A program made the position numbers and the translations under genes. Shown here piece after piece: positions 32,500 through 44,089 of a DNA stretch of 64,000 nucleotides. Where the stretch lies: NCBI RefSeq assembly GCF_932526225.1, contig NC_064041.1, forward strand, positions 2,802,699 through 2,866,698. The letters run 5' to 3'. Numbering within the stretch: position 1 is the first letter of the stretch; each line of letters opens with the position of its first letter. The notes under the pieces are model-generated. The model was not told the DNA's origin. It did no database searches and was given only the letters and a program-made list of their open reading frames with translations. Source of the DNA: Nematostella vectensis. Lineage: Eukaryota > Cnidaria > Anthozoa > Actiniaria > Edwardsiidae.

Positions 32500-33410
32500 A
32501 CCACACACCCCTTTCCCCCCCCCCCCCCATGGCCACAACACTACTCAACCTACAACACACCAAACCAACCACACCCTACAGCAGCCACTAGTCCTACAAC
32601 CAGCGCTCCTTCCAACACCACACCCTACATACAGCCCAACCCACCTCCCACCACACACACATCTACCCCTCCAAACATAGCCTACTACATACACACCATA
32701 GCATTCCACGACTATATCAACCAACCCACAACACACCAACAAGCCACACCCTACACCAGACACTACCCCACAACCAATTCCCCCCCCCTACAAACACCTA
32801 CATACAGCCCCCTCCCCCACCATACAAACATTTACCCCACAGCACAAAACCCAACTACAAATGACCACACCCTATGACCCACCCTACCTACCCACAAACC
32901 AACACCTCACGATCACTTAACATCATAACGATACATTATCACCCACATTTACACCATAACCTCACAAATTTTAAATCGACCTCCGCACCACTACCATTGT
33001 AACACACACAGACCCCTCACACTAAATTATAAGCCTTATCTACTCCACATCTCCCTCACCACCACTCTTACCTATACACCGTACCAATTTTTTCCCCACC
33101 AACACAGCCATTAGCCATCTCCATACCACACCATATTATTATTTTTTTTCTTTTTCACCTACCCACCACACACTATCACAACCTATTCTATAGTCCCACT
33201 TTATCTCTTCACCACCCTCCACCACCTACTAGTCTAACCTATCCACCTTTTCACCGTAATTACACTACTACCATCTCCACTCTACATTACCTTACTAGCC
33301 ATCCTTCACCATCACCCTCCAACATCACCATACCATATGATTACACCCACCTAACCACCACACCACTTTAGGCCCCTACGTCTTGGTACGAATACCCGAT
33401 CCAAACCAAA

Positions 33411-34730
33411 AAGAGCTCTTTGAAATGACCTACACACTTTTGTCTTATTTGTTTATTTTGTTATGTTTATTTTGCATATACATGCCGGTTGTTTTCTTTA
33501 TGCCTTTGCCTTTTCCCCTTATCTCTTACCACCGATTATCGCTTCATCTGGGGTAAACTATCCTTCCTGTCATGTTAACGTTTCAGCGTCATCTCCACTC
33601 TCACCGCGCTCCCTTTGTCGCCTCCCGCGCCCCTACTTCATCTTCTTCTCGCCGTTTTACTAGCATCATTCTCCATTGTCCGCAATACTTCCTTTCACCG
33701 CTACAGTTTTTTATATTTTTTCTCGGCGTTTTCGCAACACTCATTCAATCTCTATTATTATTTAATTTCGCCTGGCAATCATACCACTTACACACTTCAT
33801 TATATACATACCTCCACACATACCTCACCCTCTCCATTACCGCTCACCATTTCCTCTCTACAATCTAAACACTTTTCTTTGTCTCATCCTACATATTACT
33901 TTCCTACCCTACACACAACACACTTTCTCAAAAACACTACACAGTCTCGTCACAATACCCCTGCTCATCATTCTGTTCACACTCGCATTATCCCCCTTCA
34001 TCAGATTTCACTAATGCCGCCATCACCTCTTCACATCCGCTACACAACACTCGCCACAAGTTACCGATTTTACTGTTTTAATCTCCACATAATACCACAT
34101 TTACTAACTACCTTCTCCACTCAACAAAAAAAAATTCGCTACACAACCACCTCTCCACCTACTTATCTCAACCTATCACCATCTTCATCTTCTATCACCG
34201 CCTCCGTATATACTACAATACCACACTCACTCACTCTCTCATAACGATATACTATCACCGACATTTACACCATAACCTCACAAATTTTAAATCGACCTCC
34301 GCACCACTACCATTTTAACACACACAGACCCATCACGCTAAATCATAAGCCTTATCTACTCCACATCCCCCTCACCACCACTCTTACCTATACACCGTAC
34401 CAATTTTTTCCCCACCAACACAGCCATTAGCCATCTCTCTACCACACCATATTATTATTATTATTATTTCTCTTTTTCACCTACCCACCACACTACCACA
34501 ACCTATTCTATAGTCCCACTTTATCTTTTCACCACCCTCCACCACCTACTAGTCGAACCTATCCACCTTTTCACCGTAATTACATTACTACCATCTCCAC
34601 TCTACATTACCTTATTAGCCATCCTTCACCATCACCCTCCAACATCACCACATCATACGATCACACCCACCTCACTACCACACCACTTTAGGCCCCTACG
34701 TCTTGGTACGAATACCCGATCCAAACCAAA
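33411..34730 (+). repeat. Module A of the G-depleted block (copy 1)
   Basis: It starts AGAGCTCTTTGAAATGACCT and ends with the shared tail. Other copies are at 49678-51189, 52961-53150 (start only), 53218-54716 and 54717-56020. The copies differ mainly by microsatellite length, and those at 49678 and 53218 carry an extra segment after CTCAACAAAAAAACTCTTTA. Confidence 0.85.
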
Positions 34731-36887
34731 AAGTTATGTACCATACGGGGAAAGTGCTGTATCACAATCTGTGATCCCAAGACGTACCTCCTCCCACACC
34801 TCACCTCCTTTTCACTTTTCCTCTGATAACAACATACAAACCCCTCCCTCCCACATTGCTTACACTCATCATTATAATCTCTCCACAGCCTCCACCTGCC
34901 GTCGCTATGGCACAACAGTACCTACTGTACGCCCACACGTGTTAACCACCACTGCCACAACCCAATCCACCCACACTCTACTCTAACACCTCAACACCCC
35001 TTATCATACAGACCCCTCCTACATTGAAGATGATATTTTACTCCAACATGCCTCACCCCCTCACACAACATCTCCTAACCATAATTCTCTTGACGACCTC
35101 TCCCCTACGCAACTTGATGCCCTACTATCTCCCCCCCCCCACCCAGCCCTAGCCACCAACCTCATAATACACTACAGTTCCCCCCGAGCTCCCCGATCCC
35201 CTCCACCACACCTGCCATCTACTCCCACACTTAGCCACACTAACACACCTCACTCCCCACTACCCACACCCCCACCGCACCACACCCCCTCACACTACAC
35301 CTCACCGCCCAGTCCTCCTCCCCACACCCACTACTAAACGCGCCCTACTACCCACACCCTCCCATACCCACCTCATACCACTAGCACACTCCACCCCTTT
35401 ACCCCACACCCCTAACCCCACCTACACACCTCAACTCCACCCCAACATGCCACTACCACCACCCCTAGGCATACAGACCCCACACCATCCCACTCCCCCA
35501 ACACTACACGCCCAAAACACACACAACCACCCCACCTTCCCTCCTACACATAGTACAAACACATAAATACCCACATCCCTCTCAAATTCAATCTTACTCT
35601 ATTCTTACCACACAACATACCTACCCACTACTAACACCCAGCTCTATACATGTTACAACCCCCTTTCTCTCCCCCCCTCATACCTAGCTAACCACCCAAG
35701 TACCCCCCTACTCACACCACCCGCACTCAACCACCCACAACAAGCACCCCCTCATCCCTCACCCCACAAACAGCCCCATACCCACTTTACCCAAACCACG
35801 CCATCATACAACCCACCACGATTATTCCAAGCCCCAACACAACATCAACACCCACCTAAGCCACACACACCTAAACTTCCTCCCACCCCCCCTCGCACTT
35901 TCCTACACTCTCACCTAAAACATACACACCTAACACACCCTACACAAGCCAGACCCCTGCCAACACCAAAACCACACACCCCTATCCCCCCCCCATTGCC
36001 ACAACACTACCCACCCTACAACACACCAAACCAACCACACCCAACAGCAGCCACTAGTCCTACAACCAGCGCTCCCTACAACCAGCGCTCCCTCCAACAC
36101 CACACCCTACATAAAGCCCAACCCCCCTCCCACCACACACACATCTACCCCTCCACACATAGCCTACTACATACACACCATAGCATTCAACGACTATATC
36201 AACCAACCCACAACACACCAACCAGCCACACCCTACACCAGACACTACCACACAACCAATTTCCCCCCTACAAACACCTACATACAGCCCCCTCCCCCAC
36301 CATACAAACATTTACCCCACAGCACAAAACCCAACTACAAACGACCACACCCTATGACCCACCCTACCTACCCACAAACCAACACCTCACGATCACCTAA
36401 CATCATAACGATACATTATCACCCACATTTACACCACAACCTCACAAATTTTAAATCGACCTCTGCACCACTACCATTTTAAAACACACAGACCCCTCAC
36501 ACTAAATTATAAGCCTTATCTACTCCACATCTCCCTCACCACCACTCTTACCTATACACCGTACCAATTTTTTCCCCACCAACACAGCCATTAGCCATCT
36601 CCATACCACACCATATTATTTTTTTTCTTTTTCACCTACCCACCACACAGTACCACAACCTATTCTATAGTCCCACTTTATCTTTTCACCACCCTCCACC
36701 ACCTACTAGTCTAACCTATCCACCTTTTCACCGTAATTACATTACTACCATCTCCACTCTACATTACCTTATTAGCCATCCTTCACCATCACCCTCCAAC
36801 ATCACCACATCATACGATCACACCCACCTCACTACCACACCACTTTAGGCCCCTACGTCTTGGTACGAATACCCGATCCAAACCAAA
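34731..36887 (+). repeat. Module B of the G-depleted block (copy 1) with a coding-like relic
   Basis: It starts AGTTATGTACCATACGGGGA. Near 35010-35120 one frame reads HTDPSYIEDDILLQHASPP and NSLDDLSPTQLDALLS, which has normal protein composition. The frame upstream continues through a TAA. So at least this module may descend from a Ser/Thr/Pro-rich protein gene that has lost function. Other copies are at 51190-52960 (shortened) and 56021-58074, with partial copies at 32500-33410, 36888-37364 and 47880-48598. Confidence 0.7.
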
Positions 36888-39010
36888 AAGTTATGTACCA
36901 TACGGGGAAAGTGCTGTATCACAATCTGTGATCCCAAGACGTACCTCCTCCCACACCTCACCTCCTTTCCACTTTTCCTCTGATAACAACATACAACCCC
37001 CCTCCCTCCCACATTGCTTACACTCATCATTATAATCTCTCCACAGCCTCCACCTGCCGTCGCTATGGCACAACAGTACCTACTGTACGCCCACACGTGT
37101 TAACCACCACTGCCACAACCCAATCCACCCACACTCTACTCTAACACCTCAACACCCCTTATCATACAGACCCCTCCTACATTGAAGATGATATTTTACT
37201 CCAACACCGCAATTACATTACTACCATCTCCACTCTACACTACCTTACTAGCCATCCTTCACCATCACCCTCCAACATCACCATACCATATGATCACACC
37301 CACCTCACTACCACACCACTTTAGGCCCCTAGGTCTTGGTACGAATACCCGATCCAAACCAAATATGATTATCATAAGAGCAGCGGTCTGAGTTCGTCGA
37401 GATTTCTCGGAAAAATGAAGTTTGGGTGCCCTAGCTCAAAATTAAACTGGTAATAGGTATGGGTGACCATGGTATCCTGTGAAAGTTTGAAGCAATTTGG
37501 ATAAATATTTTTGGCGATAGAAGCCGAAAAGTAATTTTTCGTCTCCCGCACCCGGATTTGAGACAATTTCGTGGTTGTTAGAAAAAGACTAAAAACCGGT
37601 TCTCAACGCGTGATAAAACAACTGCAGCTTATATAAACCTAAAGAATAGATAACAAGGAACTCCCAGGCTGAAAGATAAGCTGTTCTGTCAGCACCTTAT
37701 TATTTTACGCGATTTTATTTTATTTTATGTTTTTAGATGACTTTGAAAAGCCTTGAAATAATTGTGTTATATCGCCGATGAGATGTGGATTTGGCAAAAA
37801 TGTTTGCATTCATCGAAAAGAGCTTCATTTCTACTTTTGATTTGTTAAATAAATTTTAGGGGCAAATAAAATCCGACTTTTTTACAAGCCGAAATATGAC
37901 CCCCACTTGACCCTAATTATAAACAAATGCCGACACTCACTTTTTAATGCCTCGCTACCAAAAACTTATAAATAACAATTAAAACTCCCCCCCAAAAAAG
38001 GATGCAATATAATTCTTGAAAATACTGGTATTTAATCAAATATTCTTGTCTCTCTGATGTTTATATGCTTTTCAAGATTATATTTTCATAACATTTTAAA
38101 GTACAATCCGCATGCATGATAATTATTATCGGCACTAAAAACTTCCGGTTCTTTATTCTTCCGCTTCATGAGCATCTCCAAACTTTTTCCCACGAAAGTT
38201 ATTCTTAAATCGTCCTATATTTATTTCTATCCATCCCTCGTTCTATAAGCATTATAATATTTTCTTTCGTTCCCTACTTTCGTGGACTAGAAACGCGTAC
38301 CATCTACTGATGTCGTGTTGTTATGCAAATTCGAAGAGTTAATTTATTCAACAAGTGTCATACAAAGAAATCAAGAAAAAATAACAGTTGAAGCTTTTCT
38401 ACTATTGTTTATGATATAACCAACCAATTTCCATCCCCCAGGTAAATTGAGTTACAAAAAGAAAGTGAGAAAAAATAACAGTTGATGCTTTTTACTATTG
38501 TTTTCAATACTACCAAAAAAATCCCATTCTTGTCAGGGAGCATATGTCCAAAAAAGCTCCCTAGGTAAATTTTGAGGTTACTTTTCTGTTTTCCTTTTTT
38601 CGCGCGTTAACTTAGGGCCTAACCGCACTAGGAGGACAAGGTTTGTCTGGCCGGGATAAACAGCCGTCCAAATTGTGTCCTGGCCAATCGATTGGCTTGT
38701 TAACCAGTAAAAAAATCGCTTTCACTATTCACTTTACCGGCATACTACAAGCAAGACAACGCAGGATTCTATCATTGCGTGTAAGGTACAGTAAACGCTT
38801 ATTGCAAGCAGGTAATTACTCGCTATAAGCGCTTCTTTACTAGTCTCAGGCAGGAGATCATAGGACCAGAGGACTGAGGAGGGGGGAAGGTGTGGCTTGC
38901 TCAACCAAAGGTACCATTTGAAAAAGAATAATATTTGAAAAGCCTTCAATAAGGGGGGGGGGGGGCGTTTACCCGGTGTATTATAGCCACCATCTCGTAT
39001 TTGAGCAAAA

Positions 39011-39349
39011 ATGAAAAACGAGGGGAGTGGGAGGGGAAGAGGAGAGAGAGCCTTCAAGCCGCATCCTGACCAATCGATTTCAACGTTTCCGGGCTCGTTC
39101 AGTGACGGTGAATTCGATGACATCAAGCGTGCTGTCGAGCACAGGGCGAACGCCGCTGAGCCAGAACCCGCAGTCAGCAACGAGGAAGAGCCTACCACAA
39201 AGCTATTCAGCTGTCCAGTGCGTGAAAGGCTATACACGCTTGGCTTGGTTAGACCGGCACACACTATACGGCAAATGCGAGTTTGCCAAAGAAGGGGAAT
39301 GCATACCTTTGCCCCGGGGGGGGGGGGGGGGGGGGGGGGGACTCTCTAA
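39011..39349 (+). pseudogene. Captured zinc-finger-like coding fragment inside the transposon
   Basis: One frame gives a normal-composition segment, ISTFPGSFSDGEFDDIKRAV then SNEEEPTTKLFSCPV. In the next frame it continues as CVKGYTRLAWLDRHTLYGKC. Together they suggest a single C2H2/C2HC zinc finger (C-x2-4-C-x12-H-x5-C) interrupted by a 1- or 2-nt indel at about 39220. It runs into a 25-G tract (39316-39340). There is no start or stop context. It is best seen as a host gene exon picked up by the element; a relic of the element's own gene is the alternative. Confidence 0.45.
39316..39340 (+). repeat. Run of 25 G
   Basis: An uninterrupted homopolymer directly follows the zinc-finger-like fragment. 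Its true length is uncertain, since such tracts are poorly sequenced. Confidence 0.9.
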
Positions 39350-39371
39350 AAATGTAGACGGATGTAACCGT

Positions 39372-39660
39372 CATATCTTTTAGGGTATAAAATTTCTACC
39401 AAATGCCATCTCTTAGGGGGTGTTGGAGGATTTTTCAGATTTTGCTATCTCTTAGGGTGTCAAATTCGACCAACTGCTATTCCTAAGTGTGTGTTAAACG
39501 TTTTTTTTTTCCATTCTGTTATCTCTTAGGGTATAAAGTTCGATTAATTGCTATTCCTAAGGGGGTGTTAAACGGGTTTTTTTTCCGATTCTGATATCCC
39601 TTAGCGGCAAAAATTCCTTCGACCTCACCCAATTTTTCCATCTCTTAGAGGAAATAATTT
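39372..39660. repeat. About 75-bp imperfect tandem repeat
   Basis: Three and a half units begin TATCTCTTAGGGTATAAA or similar, contain ATTCCTAAGGGGGTGTTAAA, and end TTTTTTCCGATTCTG. They are non-coding and inside the transposon. Confidence 0.75.
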
Positions 39661-39901
39661 CTGTTGATTACGCCTAAAGTGCCAACCCTAACGGGTTACA
39701 ATCAATTTTGCCGACGATCACCCCCGTCTGTTATTATCGGAGTCCCCCTTCCCGGCAAGCTTGGCTACCACCAAAAAGTAGTCGGGGGGAGGAGGGGGCG
39801 TACCATTAATTGGGAATGAAGTGATAGAATCAACAAGCTGCATCTCTATACAGGGGAACGCCGAATAAATCAGCGAGTTCCTATTACCGGGCCATGTACA
39901 G

Positions 39902-40180
39902 GTGTATTTTTTTCCGAAAATAACACAGGATGCGGAGGCTGCAGAGGCTGCTGAGGAGGCAGCCGCCTACTTCCGTACGAGAGCTGCCATCCTAGATGAA
40001 TGCAAACTAAATCACCCAATAGAAGCGAACGGCATCGACTTGTGCCACTTGTACTCCAGGTCCAGGCTCACCTTTCTTTCAGTGGCCACCCTTCCCACTA
40101 TCTGCAAAGAGCTGGAGCTTCAAGTGCCCGGAGCAGCCCGACGCAAAGCTTCTTTTGTAGCCACGGGCGCTCATGGATGA
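39902..40180 (+). pseudogene. Captured SAP-like coding fragment inside the transposon
   Basis: An open 92-codon frame includes TQDAEAAEAAEEAAAYFRTR, ILDECKLNHPIEANGIDLCH and LTFLSVATLPTICKELELQV then PGAARRKASFV. The last part resembles a SAP-type helix-extended-helix (leucine, 'LK..C..L.L...G.R..'). It ends at TGA after GAHG. A real exon origin is likely from composition. The SAP suggestion is weak and the parent gene is unknown. Confidence 0.4.
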
Positions 40181-40832
40181 TATTCAAAGATGTAGTTGCG
40201 CAAAAAAAATCCACGATTTCTTGGGTCCCGATTATATTTTTTTCATGGTTACATGAAATAGATTTCTGAGTCGGTAATCCTGTGTTCTGTTGTGAAGACC
40301 AGAGTAAGTTTTTACACTTCAATACTCTCTTTAACTAAAAAGGAGAACAGCTTACGGTGAGAGGCCTCAATATCGCAAATGTCTCAGCGTTCTTGTATAA
40401 TTTGTATTTTTATTTGATCAAATTTGTAGTTGAACAAAGGCTTTGAAAATAAGCGAATTTTGACAATTTGATCAACTTTTTGTTAAAACTGTACAAAATT
40501 CTGCCAGTATCGCTTGTTAATTAAATAAAAACTCTCATTTTCTTCTTTTGGACGTTTTTCTTTTTAATAAGTAATTATGAGAAAAGTCTTATTGCAGTCA
40601 TGGTGAGGTATTTTATGCTTGTCGCTTTGTTTGTCACCTTTTAATTACGTATGCATGGCAGCAAACAAAATAGTATCGCGCAAGCCGAAAAATCGCAATT
40701 TAATGCAATAAATGCTATGAAATTATAACCATTAAATTTTAGTATTGCCGACAGTATATTTCTTTTGATTTGAGCGCTCTTTCTTGTTTTTTCTGGAGAT
40801 TTGAAGGCGTTGTTTGAATGCGGAAAACCCGA
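40181..40832. other. Transposon interior, non-coding
   Basis: AT-rich, no coding signal, up to the right inverted repeat. The matching left interior (37923-39010) is likewise without genes. Confidence 0.5.
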
Positions 40833-41957
40833 TTATAATTAGGGTCAAGTGGGGGTCATATTTCGGCTTGTAAAAAAGTCGGATTTTATTTGCCCCTAAA
40901 TTTTATTTCACATATCAAAAGTAGAAATGAAGCTCTTTTCGATGAATGCAAACATTTTTGCCAAATCCACATCTCATCGGCGATATAACACAATTATTTC
41001 AAGGCTTTTCAAAGTCATCTAAAAACATAAAATAAAATAAAATCGCGTAAAATAATAAGGTGCTGACAGAACAGCTTATCTTTCAGCCTGGGAATTCCTT
41101 ATTATCTATTTTTTAGGTTTTTATAAGCTGCAAATGTTTTATCACGCGTTGCGAACCGGTTTTTAGTCTTTTTCTACCAACCACGAAATTGTCTCAAATC
41201 CGGGTGCGGGAGACGAAAAATTACTTTTCGGCTTCTACCGCCAAAAATATTTATCCAAATTGCTTCAAACTTTCACAGTATACTGAGGTCACCCATACCT
41301 ATTACCAGTTTAATTTTGAGCTAGGTCACCCAAACATCATTTTTCCGAGAAATCTCGACGAACTCAGACCGCTGGTCTTAATATCTGTATTTACATGATA
41401 CAAATTGACACCAAACGAGGCCAGACATAGCACCTTCAAATTTTTAAATCTTAAATGTAATAAGCAAAAACTTTTCATATACTGTACTGTAATATTCGAT
41501 GAGTTTTTCTCAAATGCCCCAAGGTAGGGTAATGTTCTTAAATATCACAGTGCGATCTATCTTTAGAACAGTTTTCGAAGTCACAATGAAGCATAACTCC
41601 TACATTTTCCAAATGAACTGAACTCAATCGGGACACAGCGTTATGTCAAGGGTTTCATGGAACCCAAACCTCTATCTTGTCGACAAAACTACAGATTCGC
41701 TGCAAGCGGCCATCGAATGCATTGTTCTCTCATGTTTTCCATGAATATAGCATAACCTTTTTATAAAGACATTTTCCGCTTTGAAATTTAACGCAACATT
41801 GACTCAATGAACTATGTTAACACATGAGCAGTAATCATTTCAGTAGCTATTTTCATGACCACCACTTCGACCCAACTAGCTTACTGCGTATGTACAGGCA
41901 TGCAGCTCGGGGTGGGCACACGGGTTGTGCCCCTCACACTCAACCAAACATATACTT

Positions 41958-42102
41958 CAGGGGCTGATCTAGCTTTTCGCTAAAGGGGGGGGGGGGTTGG
42001 TTCAGTGGGTAAGGGGGGAGTGGGTGTTATATTTGTTACATATGGCTTACTGGCAGCCCAAAGGGGAGGGGGTTAACCCCACCCCCCCTAGATCCGCTAC
42101 TG
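41958..42102. mobile_element. 145-bp hAT-like MITE, copy a
   Basis: The ends CAGGGGCTGATCTAG and CTAGATCCGCTACTG are imperfect inverted repeats of the CAG...CTG type seen in hAT elements. The interior is G-rich, with a run of 12 G and GGGGGGAGTGGG. TACTT occurs on both sides. The same element is in copy b (58671-58809). Confidence 0.55.
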
Positions 42103-42790
42103 TACTTACTTTCCATAATATCTACGACTGCACATCCCCTCCACAGCTAATCAGATTGTCTGTTATGGTTTTCAGACTTCACATTTCCCTTTCTAGACAT
42201 ACAATGCCTTCAATTAAATAATGTCTTTTGTTTAAGAATAATACTACAAGCAATTTGTTTTTGTTCCTTTTCTCTTAAAAAACAGAGAAAAAAATGAAAC
42301 AAGGGGTTAGTGATCAGCCAAGACAGTGGCTGCAAAGAAAAGTGGGTCTTGCATAAATCAGGCTTATGGAAAATATGCTAACTGCCCCACACAAATCTTT
42401 ATGGCTTTTAAAACATACAACATACCAAATAGATCTTGAAGTGAGAGATGTTGGTTTTAATGCCCTCGGGCAATATCGTAGGATTTCCAGCCCGCTCCAC
42501 AGCCAATCAGAGCGCGCGTACTATGGTAGCCATACAATAAAAAGCATAATCTTTTTCTTGGCAAAGTGCCAATTCCCCTTTTTTGTTTGTACGGCACAGA
42601 TTGCTTGTTATTACAAATGTGGGTTTATTACATTTGTGGGCAACTTCTTATTACAATTGTGGGTTTCTAACATTTCTGGGTGTTTATTACATTTGTGGGC
42701 TATGCACTTATACGTTTATATAATTTTCTGGTGATCCTGGAAGGATGTGATGTACGTAGAGCATCTCACAACCAGAATATAATTTATAAA
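42103..42790. other. Non-coding part of D2 with a short TTATTACATTTGTGGG repeat
   Basis: About five degenerate copies of a 20-bp TTATTACATTTGTGGG-type unit occur at 42600-42700. I see no gene before the EEP-like ORF. Confidence 0.5.
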
Positions 42791-44066
42791 CTAGTCAATA
42801 CTGTTTTTTTTAGTTATTCTTTTTGCTCTGGGAAAGGGCCATATTTTTTTTTTCCTGTGGATGTCCGCGCAACAGCAAATAACGACTGGGTGCGGGTCTT
42901 TGACCACTTCAAGAAGGGCTTTACGAAGGTAATTTCTTTCTTCTGTCACTGAATCTAATTTATCGTTCAACTTCTCGACCGTAGATTGTAGTTTTGCGTT
43001 CTCAGCACGCAGATAATTTAGTTCTGAGTTCGCAGATAATTTAGAGTCAAGTAAGGGAGAGTAATTTTCTTGTCGGAACAATTCCTTCTTGGCAAACGGT
43101 GATGGGGCGAGTTTAGATTGCTTAAAATTTGCATAAAGAGGTTTATGATCAAACAACCTGTTACCCGCATCCACAATTTCTATATTGCTGACATCTTTAA
43201 CTGGACCGCTATACATAAAATAGTCCACCATGTCATCCTCTTTTTTTTCCTTGGAGGCTGCTACATACAGGTTGTACTTGATCTGGTTGGTTGTGTTTCT
43301 TCTTTGAACTACTCTTTTAGCTTTCTCATACATTAAGGTTGAAGTCACCTCCAACAAGAACAGGGCATCCTTCATTAAAGCTAACTCCATCTAGCAGTGT
43401 TAATAATTTACAAAGATTCTCCTCCTTTTTATCGTTTAGTCCTTTTTCAGTATTGGCTCCGTGATAGGATGCAACCAAAAGGTCTAATGAACCGTCTTTT
43501 TTGCAGCGTCCTACGTACAACCGTCCGGCGAATGATTTATTATCATAGTTGTTGTATTCCTTGACTTCAAGTTCATTTTTATACAAAATGGTTGTATAAT
43601 TGTAGTTGTTTTGGACCCCTGACAAAATCTGATACCCTGTTGGTGGTATTTCCTCCCTGAACTTGGCAGGACTTGGAAACTCTTGCAAAAACACAAGATC
43701 GGTTTTTTTTTCATCTATCACACCTCGCACATACTCTCTTCGCTGTTGAGAGCCGCCTTTTATTATTATTTTTTGTCCAGCATTCATACTCATTACCTGG
43801 AAGATAGCCTTATCGGCTCCCGACGTACTGGCCATGTCTCCCGACTTACTGGCCATGTCTCCCGACGGACTGGCCATGTCTCCCGACGGACTGGCCATGT
43901 CTCCCGACGGACTGGCCATGTCTCCCGACGGACTGGCCATGTCTCCCGACGGACTGGCCATGTCTCCCGACGGACTGGCCATGTCTCCCGACGGACTGGC
44001 CATGTCTCCCGACGGACTGGCCATGTCTCCCGACGGACTGGCCATGCCTCCCGACGTACTGGCCAT
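42791..44066 (-). pseudogene. EEP-type endonuclease/exonuclease-like gene, copy a, one frameshift
   Basis: Twelve 7-residue repeats (MASPSGD and variants) lead into an endonuclease/exonuclease/phosphatase fold. In the first 246-residue frame: VMSMNAG with Asn95, VFLQE with Glu129, ASYHG with His202, and VGGDFN with Asp241/Asn243. A 1-nt insertion near 43337, absent from copy b, puts a stop right after GGDFNL. The remaining domain continues in the next frame with YNLYVAASKEKKEDD and the final Asp-His pair in RLFDHKPLYANF. A coiled-coil-like stretch (LRAENAKLQSTVEKL) and a basic tail follow, ending at 42791. EEP enzymes are metal-dependent nucleases or phosphodiesterases; the substrate is unknown. 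The gene has no reverse transcriptase partner. Confidence 0.65.
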
Positions 44067-44081
44067 GTCTCCCGACGTACT
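43818..44081. repeat. 21-bp minisatellite encoding MASPSGD, copy a (12 units)
   Basis: The plus-strand unit is CTGGCCATGTCTCCCGACGG plus A. Each minus-strand unit starts with ATG, so every unit supplies a possible start codon in the same frame. The edge units read ACG/TTA variants. Confidence 0.9.
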
Positions 44082-44089
44082 GGTGAAAA

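Larger units (their letters stand above)
32500..37376. repeat. G-depleted modular repeat block 1
   Basis: The plus strand is almost free of G for nearly 5 kb and consists of A/C/T-rich modules. Each module ends with the same roughly 480-bp tail, finishing CTTGGTACGAATACCCGATC CAAACC. Layout: 32500-33410 partial module B, 33411-34730 module A, 34731-36887 module B, and 36888-37364 a module B whose middle is deleted. The long open frames (up to 209 codons, Ser/Thr/Pro/His-rich) exist because stop codons containing G are rare here. Confidence 0.85.
37377..41378. mobile_element. 4002-bp DNA transposon with 546-bp terminal inverted repeats
   Basis: The inverted repeats are 37377-37922 and 40833-41378, beginning AGAGCAGCGGTCTGAG on the left and AGACCAGCGGTCTGAG on the right. 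TA lies on both sides (37375-37376 and 41379-41380). The other segmental copy shows the pre-insertion site at 58075-58085 (GATTATCTTAATATCTG) with a single TA. No transposase is recognised, so it is non-autonomous. Its interior carries broken coding fragments (39011-39340 and 39902-40180), a 25-G tract and a 75-bp tandem repeat. Confidence 0.9.

Noticed and set aside
33370-33410. tRNA-like 3' end (GGTACGAATACC...AACCA) in module tails
   Set aside because: Only a 4-bp hairpin forms; no anticodon or D arm can be drawn upstream.
33463-34244. Plus-strand ORFs up to 209 codons in module A (also at 49838-50369, 53378-53905 and 54878-55550)
   Set aside because: Overlapping frames are open together because G-containing stops are rare in G-depleted DNA; composition is low-complexity and frames shift with microsatellite length between copies.
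38734-39264. 176-codon minus-strand ORF in the transposon
   Set aside because: Antisense to the zinc-finger-like fragment and runs through homopolymers; no domain pattern of its own.
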